Assembly (NCBI GenBank): GCA_035714365.1
Contig: DASTMB010000005.1
Location: forward strand, 1-37,563
Source: Mycobacteriales bacterium
GTDB taxonomy: Bacteria; Actinomycetota; Actinomycetes; BP-191
Reading direction: 5' to 3'
DNA: 37,563 bases
Positions 23,121 through 29,982 of the stretch are shown here, one piece after another. The notes below the pieces were generated by a model, which made no database searches, was not told the origin of the DNA, and saw only the letters and a program-made list of their open reading frames with translations. Numbering within the stretch: the stretch's first letter is position 1; each line of letters starts with the position of its first letter. Position numbers and translations under genes: made by a program.

Positions 23121-23893
23121 GCGTCGTCCGGTCCGCCGTCGCCGACCGGGTGCTGACGCTCACGATCGACCGCGAGGAACGCCGCAACGCGCTGTCGCCC
23201 GAGGTGCTCGAGCTGCTGCTGGAGGGCGTCCGCGACCGCGCCGCCGCGCCCGACGTCTCCGTCGTCGTCGTCACCGGCGCGGGGTCGACGGCGTTCTCGG
23301 CCGGCGCCGACCTGGCGGCGTTCGACCCGGACGCGACGCAGCTCGAGCTGCACGAACGCCGCGGCGGCCTGCGCGACCTCGTCCTCGCGATCCGCGCCTG
23401 CCCGCGCCCGGTGATCGCGCGTGTGCAGGGCCTCGCGCTGGCCGGCGGCCTCGGCCTGGTGCTCGCCTGCGACCTGGCGGTCGCGGCTGACACGGCGGCG
23501 TTCGGGCTGCCGGAGGTCGACGTCGGGCTGTGGCCGTTCATGGTCGGCGCGCTCACCGCGCGGCACGTCTCGCCGAAGCGCGCGCTCGACCTGATGCTCA
23601 CCGGCCGGCGCATCGACGCGGCCACGGCGTACGAGTGGGGGCTGGTCTCGCGCGTCGTGCCCGCGTCGGCGCTGGACGAGGCGGTCGCCGAGGTCGCGGG
23701 CGGCATCGCCGGGCGCAGCCCGCTCGTGCTGCGGCTCGGCAAGGCCGCCTGGTACGGCACCGAGGAGGTGGCGCTGGCGCCCGCGCTGGAGGCGTTGCAG
23801 GCGCAGCTCTCGCTGCTCACGCAGTCGAAGGACGCCGTCGAGGGCGTCATGGCGTTCCACCAGAAGCGCCCGCCGACGTGGACCGGCAGGTAG
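23117..23893 (+). CDS. Enoyl-CoA hydratase/isomerase family protein
   Basis: This is a 258-residue crotonase-fold protein with GTG 23117 overlapping the upstream stop. TGAGSTAFSAGADLAAF holds the first oxyanion strand. VQGLALAGGLGLVLACDLAVAADTAAFGLPEVDVGLWP is the core, in the span around residues 95-132. Of the two catalytic Glu of hydratases, the second (L-P-E) is kept, while the position of the first (GGG-x-E) is Gly (GGLGL). It may thus act as an isomerase or another crotonase-type enzyme. Its translational coupling to biotin carboxylase points to acyl-CoA metabolism. Confidence 0.87.
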   Translation: MSVVRSAVADRVLTLTIDREERRNALSPEVLELLLEGVRDRAAAPDVSVVVVTGAGSTAFSAGADLAAFDPDATQLELHERRGGLRDLVLAIRACPRPVIARVQGLALAGGLGLVLACDLAVAADTAAFGLPEVDVGLWPFMVGALTARHVSPKRALDLMLTGRRIDAATAYEWGLVSRVVPASALDEAVAEVAGGIAGRSPLVLRLGKAAWYGTEEVALAPALEALQAQLSLLTQSKDAVEGVMAFHQKRPPTWTGR

Positions 23894-23924
23894 CGTCCGT
23901 GGCGCTGCGCTACTGCCCACTGGT

Positions 23925-24710
23925 ATGGCGAGGGCGACGCGGTCACGCGGGATGAGCGTTGATCCCGCTAGCGCACCGCGCCCTCGCGAGTCGCTCCCGA
24001 ACTGGACGTGGGACGAGACGCTCCTTGCGTGGGAGCTGTACCTGGCGGAATACGCACGGCGCGAGCCGGCGGGGAGGCCCCGGTACCCCGACGCCAGCAA
24101 CGCTGCGGTGCGGACGCTGTCGGAGGAGCTGCGTTCGCTCCCAATCCATCCAGCGGACGTCCGGGCCGATCCACGCTTCCGCAACCCTGCCGGGGTCGCG
24201 CGGAAGATCCAGAACCTGATGTGGTTCGCGACGGGTCGGCAGTACGGGTCGGAGAACGGCAGCGCCCTGGACGAGCGGGTGGCCTCCCTGCTCGCCGACC
24301 CCACCACGGTGCGGCGGTACGCGACGACGATCCGCGACGTGGCGCCGTCGCTTCGGGACGAGCCTGCGGAGGGGGAGGCGGAGTTCACCGCGGAGGAGGG
24401 AGCCCTGCTCAAGCGGTTCCACCTGGACAGGGAGCGCAACAGCGGCGCGGTCCGGCGCAAGAAGCAACGCGCGCTGGCGTCGGGACGGCCGATCGAGTGC
24501 GAGGTCTGCGGCGTCGACGTCGCCTCCCTCTACGGCGTTCCCGACGGCTCGATCATCGAGTGCCACCACCGCCGCCCGCTCGCCGAAGGCGTGCGGCAGA
24601 CGACGCTCGATGACCTCGCGCTCGTGTGCCCGAGCTGCCACCGGGCGCTGCACCGGATCCAGCCGTGGACGACGGTCGAGGCGCTGCGCGAGCGTGTCCG
24701 GGGCCGCTGA
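23925..24710 (+). CDS. HNH endonuclease, McrA-like
   Basis: This is a 261-residue protein. ATG 23925 gives the longest form; ATG 23952 is also possible. The N-terminal domain (LPNWTWDETLLAWELYL, then SLPIHPADVRADPRFRNPAGVARKIQNLMWF within 60-120) is the type found in proteins annotated as McrA-like 5-methylcytosine restriction enzymes. The C-terminal beta-beta-alpha metal finger has CEVCG, IIECHHRRPLAEG (the HH pair) and LALVCPSCHRALHRI, so the zinc Cys pairs and catalytic His are present. Third codon positions hold more A/T than in neighbouring genes, hinting at recent transfer. It interrupts the acyl-CoA carboxylase gene set. Modified-DNA specificity is inferred from family only. Confidence 0.82.
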   Translation: MARATRSRGMSVDPASAPRPRESLPNWTWDETLLAWELYLAEYARREPAGRPRYPDASNAAVRTLSEELRSLPIHPADVRADPRFRNPAGVARKIQNLMWFATGRQYGSENGSALDERVASLLADPTTVRRYATTIRDVAPSLRDEPAEGEAEFTAEEGALLKRFHLDRERNSGAVRRKKQRALASGRPIECEVCGVDVASLYGVPDGSIIECHHRRPLAEGVRQTTLDDLALVCPSCHRALHRIQPWTTVEALRERVRGR

Positions 24711-24772
24711 CCGGGCACGTGCGCACCGGGGCTCTGACACAATCCGGGCGTCGTCCGAGTGAGGGAGCCGGT

Positions 24773-24988
24773 GTGGCTGAGGAAGTCGTGGCCGAGATGG
24801 TCGCCAACGTCTGGAAGGTCGTCGTCGCGCAGGGCGACGAGGTGGCCGAGGGCGACACGCTCGTCATCCTCGAGTCGATGAAGATGGAGATCCCGGTCAT
24901 CACCGAGTCGGGCGGGACCGTCACCGAGCTCAAGGTCGCCGAGGGCGACGTCGTCCAGGAGGGCGACGTCATCGCGGTCATCGGCTGA
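24773..24988 (+). CDS. Single-domain biotin carrier protein, TB7.3-like
   Basis: This is a 71-residue protein. GTG 24773 is preceded by GAGGGAGCC. It is just one biotinyl domain, with the E-S-M-K-M-E motif and biotinylated Lys at position 37. Sequence and length match the mycobacterial biotinylated protein TB7.3 (Rv3221c), which lies next to the SigH antagonist gene in M. tuberculosis. Known role of such domains: carrying activated CO2 from biotin carboxylase to a carboxyltransferase. The likely donor enzyme is the AccC-like protein at 21780. A hairpin follows the stop. Confidence 0.92.
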   Translation: MAEEVVAEMVANVWKVVVAQGDEVAEGDTLVILESMKMEIPVITESGGTVTELKVAEGDVVQEGDVIAVIG

Positions 24989-25027
24989 CCCGGCCACGCA
25001 CTAGGCCGAACGGGCGCGAAAACCGCG

Positions 25028-25053
25028 CCGGAGGGGTCAAGGCGCGCCTCCGG
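25028..25053. terminator. Hairpin after the biotin carrier gene
   Basis: CCGGAGG (25028-25034) pairs with CCTCCGG (25047-25053) around a 12-nt loop. No T-tract follows. It overlaps the sigma-28-like promoter candidate of pilT. Confidence 0.5.
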
Positions 25054-25064
25054 GACGCCGATCT
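25037..25064 (+). promoter_or_regulatory. Sigma-28-like promoter candidate upstream of pilT
   Basis: TCAA (25037-25040), 16 nt, and GCCGATCT (25057-25064) resemble the FliA/WhiG-type consensus TAAA-N15/16-GCCGATAA. The expected start is about 45 nt before GTG 25121. Confidence 0.35.
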
Positions 25065-25120
25065 GACGTGAGGGCCACTCGCCGGAGTGCGCCCGGTCCG
25101 GATCGGAAGCGGGAGCGCGC

Positions 25121-26200
25121 GTGTCGAACACCATCGAGCCCTTCCTGCGGGCGCTGGTCGAGTGCGGGGGCTCCGACCTGCACTGCAAGGTCGGCTCGCC
25201 GCCGCGGGTCCGGATCGACGGCCGCCTGCGCAAGCTCCAGACCCGCGACCTCACCGCGCAGGACACCGAGACGATGGTCGCCGAGGTGCTGCGCGCCGAC
25301 CTGGTCGAGGAGTTCCGCAAGAAGAACGAGGCGGACTTCGCGTACTCGCTGCCCGGTGTCGGGCGGTTCCGCGTCAACGCGTTCCGTTCCCGCGGCTCGG
25401 CGGGCCTGGTGTTCCGCCGCGTCAGCGTCGGCGCGATCCCGCTCGCCGACCTGGGCCTGCCCCCGGTGCTCGCCAGCCTGGCGCTGGAGCCGCGCGGCCT
25501 GGTGCTCGTCACCGGCCCGACCGGGTCCGGCAAGACGACGACGCTCGCCGGCATGATCGACCACATCAACGAGACCCGCGAGGTCCACTGCGTCACGATC
25601 GAGGACCCGATCGAGGTCCTGCACTTCGACAAGATGGCGATGATCAACCAGCGTGAGGTGCGCGTCGACACCGACGACTTCTCGACGGCGTTGCGCGCCG
25701 CGATGCGGCAGGACCCGGACGTCATCCTCGTCGGCGAGATGCGCGACATGGAGACGGTGAAGGCCGCGCTGGCCGCCGCCGAGACCGGCCACTTCGTCAT
25801 GTCGACGCTGCACACGACCGACGCCGCGGAGACCATCAACCGCGTCATCGACTTCTTCCCGCCGCACGAGCAGAAGCAGGTCCGCCTGTCGCTGGCGGCC
25901 AGCCTCCGCGGCATCATCTGCCAGCGGCTGGTGCCGCGCGCCGACGGCGAGGGGCGTTGCGTCGCGATGGAGGTCGCGGTCAACACCGGCCGCATCGCCG
26001 ACGCGATCGCCGACCCGGACAAGACGTCGACCATCCCGACGCTCGTGGCCGAGGGCGCGTACTACGGCATGCAGACGTTCGACCAGCACCTGGTCGCGCT
26101 GATCCGCGACGGCGTCATCACGCTGGACGCCGCGATGTCCGCGTCGACCAGTCCGCACGACCTCACCGTCGAGCTGCGCCGCCTCGGCCTCGTCGCGTAA
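25121..26200 (+). CDS. pilT: PilT-family type IV pilus retraction ATPase
   Basis: This is a 359-residue secretion ATPase with GTG 25121 preceded by GGAAGCGGGAG. The N-terminal domain (GSDLHCKVGSPPRVRIDGRL) and the RecA-like core match PilT: Walker A GPTGSGKTTT, Asp box VTIEDPIEV, Walker B VILVGEMRD, and His box STLHTTDAAETINR. The AIRNLIR-type retraction motif found in many PilT proteins is not obvious near the C-terminus. No other pilus gene (pilB, pilC, pilM, prepilin) is in the window, so it is an orphan here. Such orphans occur in actinobacteria. A sigma-28-like promoter candidate lies upstream. Confidence 0.9.
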   Translation: MSNTIEPFLRALVECGGSDLHCKVGSPPRVRIDGRLRKLQTRDLTAQDTETMVAEVLRADLVEEFRKKNEADFAYSLPGVGRFRVNAFRSRGSAGLVFRRVSVGAIPLADLGLPPVLASLALEPRGLVLVTGPTGSGKTTTLAGMIDHINETREVHCVTIEDPIEVLHFDKMAMINQREVRVDTDDFSTALRAAMRQDPDVILVGEMRDMETVKAALAAAETGHFVMSTLHTTDAAETINRVIDFFPPHEQKQVRLSLAASLRGIICQRLVPRADGEGRCVAMEVAVNTGRIADAIADPDKTSTIPTLVAEGAYYGMQTFDQHLVALIRDGVITLDAAMSASTSPHDLTVELRRLGLVA

Positions 26201-26206
26201 CGGCAG

Positions 26207-26212
26207 TAGCCT
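26207..26212 (+). promoter_or_regulatory. -10 element for leaderless thioesterase gene
   Basis: TAGCCT is followed by 7 nt and ATG 26220, just after the pilT stop. Confidence 0.5.
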
Positions 26213-26219
26213 GCGGCGC

Positions 26220-26600
26220 ATGCCGCTCGACCCCGGTCTCCGCGCGTCGTTCGCGCACACCGTCACCGACGCCGACACGGCGCTCGCGCACGGCTCCGGC
26301 GACGTGCCCGTGCTCGCCACGCCGCGCGTCCTCGCGCTCGCCGAGCGCGCCACCTGCGCCGCCGTCGCCGACCACATCACCGACGACCTGACGACGGTCG
26401 GCACCCGCGTCGCGCTCGACCACGTCGCGCCGACGCCGGTCGGGGCGACCGTCCACGTCGACGCGGTGCTGGAGGCGGTGGACGGGCGGCGGCTGACGTT
26501 CGGGGTGCGGGTGCGCGACGACGAGCGCGACGTCGCCACCGGCACGGTCACGCGCACGCTGGTGACCCGCGACCGCTTCCTCCGTACGGTGACGCCGTGA
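26220..26600 (+). CDS. Hotdog-fold thioesterase, fluoroacetyl-CoA thioesterase (FlK)-like
   Basis: This is a 126-residue single-hotdog protein with ATG 26220 behind a leaderless -10. The Thr/Glu helix segment ATPRVLALAERATCAAV and the strand VALDHVAPTPVGATVHVDAVL with His match the Thr-Glu-His catalytic set of FlK-type thioesterases. The substrate is probably a small acyl-CoA; fluoroacetyl-CoA itself is only the best known case in this family. It overlaps the next gene by 4 bp (GTGA), linking it to the redoxin-reductase fusion. Confidence 0.82.
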   Translation: MPLDPGLRASFAHTVTDADTALAHGSGDVPVLATPRVLALAERATCAAVADHITDDLTTVGTRVALDHVAPTPVGATVHVDAVLEAVDGRRLTFGVRVRDDERDVATGTVTRTLVTRDRFLRTVTP

Positions 26601-27817
26601 CGATCACGATGTACGGCACCGCGTGGTGCTCGGACTGCAAGCGCGCCAAGAAGTTCTTCGGCGAGCAGCGCGTCCACTACGACTTCGTCGACGTGGACGC
26701 CGACGCCCAGGGACGGGCGTTCGTCGAGAGCGTCAACGACGGCAAGGACATCATCCCGACGATCGTGTTCGACGACGGCTCGTTGCTGGTCGAGCCGTCG
26801 AACGCCGAGCTGGCCGCGAAGCTCGGCCTGCAGACGACGGCGAAGAACGCGTTCTACGACCTGATCGTCGTGGGGTCCGGGCCGGCCGGGCTGACGGCGG
26901 CGTTCTACGCCGCCCGCGAGGGCATCGACACGCTCGTGGTCGAACGCGGCGGCGTCGGCGGGCAGGCCGGGGTCACCGAGCGACTCGACAACTTCCCCGG
27001 CTTCCCGGAGGGCGTGTCCGGCGCGGAGTTCGCCGACCGGCTGCGCGCGCAGGCGGAGCGGTTCGGCGTCGAGATCCTCTCCGCGCAGGACGTGACGGGC
27101 ATCGCGACGGACGGCGCGTACCGCGTCGTCCGCACCGGCGACGGCAACGAGTACCGCGCCTACGCCGTCCTGCTCGCGCTCGGCTCGACGTACCGCCGCC
27201 TGGACATCCCCGGCGAGGAGGACTTCATCGGCGCCGGCGTGCACTTCTGCGCGACGTGCGACGGCGCGTTCTACCGCGGCAAGGACGTGCTCGTGATCGG
27301 CGGCGGCAACAGCGCCGGCGAGGAGGGCGTGTTCCTCACCAAGTTCGCGCGCACGGTGACGATCGTCACCCGCAACGACGCGCTGACGGCGAGCAAGGTG
27401 GTCGCCGACAAGGTCGAGGAGCACCCGGCGATCACGGTCGTGCCGAACGCCACGCCCGCGGCGTTCGCGGGCGACGGCCGGCTGTCGCGCGTGACGCTGA
27501 AGGACACGCGCACGGGTGAGGAGCGGGACGTCGCGACGGACGGCGTGTTCGTGTTCATCGGTCTGACGCCGAACTCCGCGCTGGTGCGCGGCATCGTGGA
27601 CCTGGACGACTCCGGCTTCGTGCTGACCGACGCGGGGCTCCAGACGAACGTGCCCGGCGTGTTCGCGGCGGGTGACGTGCGCGCCGGGTCCACCAAGCAG
27701 GCGGCGAGCGCGGCGGGGGAGGGCGCGGCGGTGGCGCTGGCGATCCGGCGCTACGTCGAGCCGTTCGCGAGCGGGATGGTGCCGCGCGCGCCGATGCCGA
27801 TGCGCGAGTCGGTCTAG
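26597..27817 (+). CDS. Glutaredoxin/mycoredoxin - thioredoxin reductase fusion
   Basis: This is a 406-residue two-domain protein with GTG 26597 overlapping the thioesterase stop. Residues 1-80 form a glutaredoxin-like domain with active site W-C11-S-D-C14 and the cis-Pro IIPTIVF. Residues 87-406 form a thioredoxin reductase: FAD site VVGSGPAGLTAAFYAA, NADPH site VIGGGNSAGEE, redox pair C218-A-T-C221, and the C-terminal FAD motif GVFAAGDVRAG. Inferred role: electrons pass from NADPH through FAD and CATC to the attached CSDC redoxin, making a self-contained disulfide or mycothiol-mixed-disulfide reductase. No separate thioredoxin gene is nearby. It is convergent with the GNAT gene and shares CTAG at the stops. 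Confidence 0.88.
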   Translation: MTITMYGTAWCSDCKRAKKFFGEQRVHYDFVDVDADAQGRAFVESVNDGKDIIPTIVFDDGSLLVEPSNAELAAKLGLQTTAKNAFYDLIVVGSGPAGLTAAFYAAREGIDTLVVERGGVGGQAGVTERLDNFPGFPEGVSGAEFADRLRAQAERFGVEILSAQDVTGIATDGAYRVVRTGDGNEYRAYAVLLALGSTYRRLDIPGEEDFIGAGVHFCATCDGAFYRGKDVLVIGGGNSAGEEGVFLTKFARTVTIVTRNDALTASKVVADKVEEHPAITVVPNATPAAFAGDGRLSRVTLKDTRTGEERDVATDGVFVFIGLTPNSALVRGIVDLDDSGFVLTDAGLQTNVPGVFAAGDVRAGSTKQAASAAGEGAAVALAIRRYVEPFASGMVPRAPMPMRESV

Positions 27818-28767
27818 AGCTCCATGCCGTAGGTCCAGCAGAAGACCTCCGGGCGCGGGTGCCAGTCGCGTTCGGGTGTGCGCGCGAAGCCCATCGACTC
27901 GTAGAGCCGGTGCGCCACCGTCATCCACGGCATGGTCGACAGCACCAGCCGGGACCGCCCGTCGAGCCGCGCCTGGTCCACGCACCACCGCACCAGCCCG
28001 CGCCCGGCGCCGCGGCCCTGCGCGGCCGGGTCGACGACCAGCGTGCGGAACTCCGCCTCGCCCTCGACCGCGATCGACGCCTGCGGGCCAGGCCCGTCGA
28101 CGTAGGTGACCGAGCCGAGCAACGCGCCGCCGTCCACCGCGACGAGCACCCGCGCGGTCGCCGCGCGGTCCTCGGTGCGGCGCAGCATCTTCGCGTACTC
28201 CGGGTGCAGCCCGCCCTCGAGCGACGCGTACACGGTGACGGTGAGGTCGGCGATCGCGTCGTACTCGTCCGGCCGCGCCTCGCGGACCAGGTCCAGCCCG
28301 TACGCCACCAGGTCGACGCCCGGCACCGGCGTCCGGTCGCGGTCCGGCAGCCGCGCGAACCCGAGGCGCTCGTAGATGCGGTGCGCGGTCGTCATCCAGG
28401 TGCCGGACGAGAGCACGAGGCGTTCGCGGCCGCGGCGGCGGGCGGCGTCGACGCAGGCGCGCACGAGCGCCGTCGCGACGCCCTGACCCTGGGCGGCCGG
28501 GTCGACCGCGAGCATCCGGAACTCCGCCTCGCGCGGCCCGGCGATCTCGCCGTACCGTCCCGCGTCCGCGACGAACGTCACCGACCCGAGGACCGCGCCG
28601 TCGTCGCCGGTCGCGACCAGCACCTCGGCGTGCGCGACCCGGTCCGCGACGTCGCGGAGGACGTCCGCGTAGTCGCCGACGTCGCGGTCGCGCGCGTACG
28701 CGGCGACGGTCAGCTCGCCCACGCGCGCGTGCTCGGCGGGGCGGACGGGGCGGACGGCGACGTTCAG
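27814..28767 (-). CDS. Tandem GNAT acetyltransferase, probable CTG start
   Basis: The protein has 317 residues if started at CTG 28767, or 302 from GTG 28722. The CTG overlaps the upstream TGA as CTGA, mirroring the GTGA/ATGA overlaps elsewhere here, and supplies the first strand VAVRPVRPAEHARV that a GNAT fold needs. No ATG, GTG or TTG lies in frame between. The two halves are clear duplicates: AEFRMLAVDPAAQGQGVAT and AEFRTLVVDPAAQGRGAGR are the two acetyl-CoA loops, each followed by an R-L-V-L-S strand and a W-M-T-x-A-H-R-x-Y-E helix. Mycothiol synthase is also a tandem GNAT, but this sequence does not look like MshD. Substrate unknown. Confidence 0.82.
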   Translation of the reverse strand: MNVAVRPVRPAEHARVGELTVAAYARDRDVGDYADVLRDVADRVAHAEVLVATGDDGAVLGSVTFVADAGRYGEIAGPREAEFRMLAVDPAAQGQGVATALVRACVDAARRRGRERLVLSSGTWMTTAHRIYERLGFARLPDRDRTPVPGVDLVAYGLDLVREARPDEYDAIADLTVTVYASLEGGLHPEYAKMLRRTEDRAATARVLVAVDGGALLGSVTYVDGPGPQASIAVEGEAEFRTLVVDPAAQGRGAGRGLVRWCVDQARLDGRSRLVLSTMPWMTVAHRLYESMGFARTPERDWHPRPEVFCWTYGMEL

Positions 28768-29081
28768 AACCGGTGCACCAGCGTCGCGACGACGGTGACG
28801 ACGATCGGCAGCGCGAACACCGCGAGGATCGTCCGCATCCCCCAGGCCGGCGCGCCGCCCTCCTTCGCCGCGCCCGCGGCCATGTCGCCGATGCCCGCGA
28901 TCATGCCCTCGATCGTGAGCATGTTCTGCCGCGGCTTGAGCGGCTCCGCGACGTAGGCGACGGGCGCGCCCGGGTCGATCGGCTCGTCGTCCTCGCCGCG
29001 CTGCAGGGCGTAGCCGTGCCGCCCGGTCAGGTCCGACAGCGGGATGTCGTAGCGCGGGTGCTCGTCGTCGCGGTCAGGCAA
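28764..29081 (-). CDS. Small single-span membrane protein
   Basis: This is a 105-residue protein. TTG 29081 overlaps the upstream gene end by 8 bp. The N-terminal half is acidic and polar ([22 protein letters not shown]), and the C-terminus holds one membrane span ([19 protein letters not shown]) ending in HRF. The topology suggests a cytoplasmic domain tethered by a C-terminal anchor. I recognise no family. The gene is coupled on both sides (ThDP remnant upstream, GNAT downstream). Confidence 0.65.
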   Translation of the reverse strand: MPDRDDEHPRYDIPLSDLTGRHGYALQRGEDDEPIDPGAPVAYVAEPLKPRQNMLTIEGMIAGIGDMAAGAAKEGGAPAWGMRTILAVFALPIVVTVVATLVHRF

Positions 29082-29469
29082 GGTTGCTCGTCCTCGGGTA
29101 GGCCACCGCGGGATCGGTGACGACGTTGACCATCGCCGGGAGCCCGCTCGCGAACGCCCTGTCCAACGCCGGACCGATGCCGTCCGGTTCCGTCACGAGC
29201 TCGCCGTGCCCGCCGAGGGCGCGGACGACCTCGTCGTAACGGCACCCGGGCTGGAGGTCGGCGGCGACGTCGTAGCCGTAGAGGAAGTTCATCGGGTGCT
29301 TCTCCAGGCCCCAGATGCCGTTGTTGCCGCAGACCATGACGACCGGCAGCCGGTGCCGCACGAGCGTGTCGACGTCCGTCAGGCTGAAGCCCGCGGCGCC
29401 GTCGCCGAGCAGCAGCACGCCGTACGCCCGCGCCGCCGCGACCGCCAGCGAGCCACCGTGTGCGTTCAC
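29074..29469 (-). pseudogene. C-terminal fragment of a ThDP-dependent enzyme (acetolactate synthase type)
   Basis: Only about 131 residues remain of a family that is normally 520-600 long. GTG 29469 has GGGAGG 9 nt upstream (ATG 29478 abuts the same site). The visible part is the ThDP-binding motif GDGAAGF, then about 24 residues, then CGNNGIWG, followed by [33 protein letters not shown] and [15 protein letters not shown]. These match the C-terminal third of acetolactate-synthase-like enzymes. The PYR and middle domains are gone, as is the Glu that activates the cofactor. The frame is intact, so it may still be expressed, or it may be a decaying remnant. Divergent from the macro-domain gene by 36 bp. 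Confidence 0.78.
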
Positions 29470-29505
29470 GCTCGTCATCCTCCCACCGCGCGGGACGATG
29501 CGCGG

Positions 29506-29961
29506 GTGGCGTACACGGAGGTGACGGGGGACCTGTTCGCGCTGGGGCTGCCGGCGATCGGCCACGGCTGCAACTGCGCGGGCGTCATGGTCGCCGGGAT
29601 CGCGGTGGAGTTCCGGCGGCGCTGGCCGCGGATGTACGACGAGTACCGCCGGCGGTGCCGCGCCGGCAAGTTCCGCCTCGGCGGCTGCTGGGCGTACGAC
29701 GCGGGCGACGTCGTCGTCTACAACCTCGCGACGCAACGGGAGCCGGGCGCGCACGCGACCCTCGGCGCGATCGAACGCAGCGTCGCCACCGCCCTCGCCG
29801 ACGTCGCCGCGCGCGGGCTGCCGTCGCTCGGCCTGCCGCGGCTCGGCGCCGGGATCGGCGGGCTGCGTTGGGACGACGTGCGCGAGGTCCTGCGCGCGGC
29901 GGGGGAGGCGGCGCCCGTGGAGCTGGTGGCCGTGACGCTCGCCGGGCCACCGCGCCGGTGA
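29506..29961 (+). CDS. Macro-domain protein (ADP-ribose binding/hydrolase)
   Basis: This is a 151-residue protein; GTG 29506 gives [26 protein letters not shown] at the start. The ADP-ribose pocket shows [15 protein letters not shown] (the N-x-x-G-V-M-x-x-G-I-A block, as in DarG and TARG1-like macro domains), a [20 protein letters not shown] strand, and [17 protein letters not shown] (the glycine-rich phosphate loop). Known roles: removal of ADP-ribose from proteins or DNA, or hydrolysis of ADP-ribose-1''-phosphate. No ADP-ribosyltransferase such as DarT is next to it, so a toxin-antitoxin role is not supported here. Confidence 0.87.
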   Translation: MAYTEVTGDLFALGLPAIGHGCNCAGVMVAGIAVEFRRRWPRMYDEYRRRCRAGKFRLGGCWAYDAGDVVVYNLATQREPGAHATLGAIERSVATALADVAARGLPSLGLPRLGAGIGGLRWDDVREVLRAAGEAAPVELVAVTLAGPPRR

Positions 29962-29970
29962 CGGGCGCCG

Positions 29971-29976
29971 TAGCAT
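29971..29976 (+). promoter_or_regulatory. -10 element for leaderless pdtaS-like gene
   Basis: TAGCAT lies 6 nt upstream of GTG 29983. Confidence 0.5.
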
Positions 29977-29982
29977 CGGCGC

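Noticed and set aside
27814-28767. MshD mycothiol synthase
   Set aside because: The tandem GNAT layout fits, but the sequence does not show recognisable MshD features.
29506-29961. DarT-DarG toxin-antitoxin module
   Set aside because: The macro domain is DarG-like, but no ADP-ribosyltransferase gene is adjacent.
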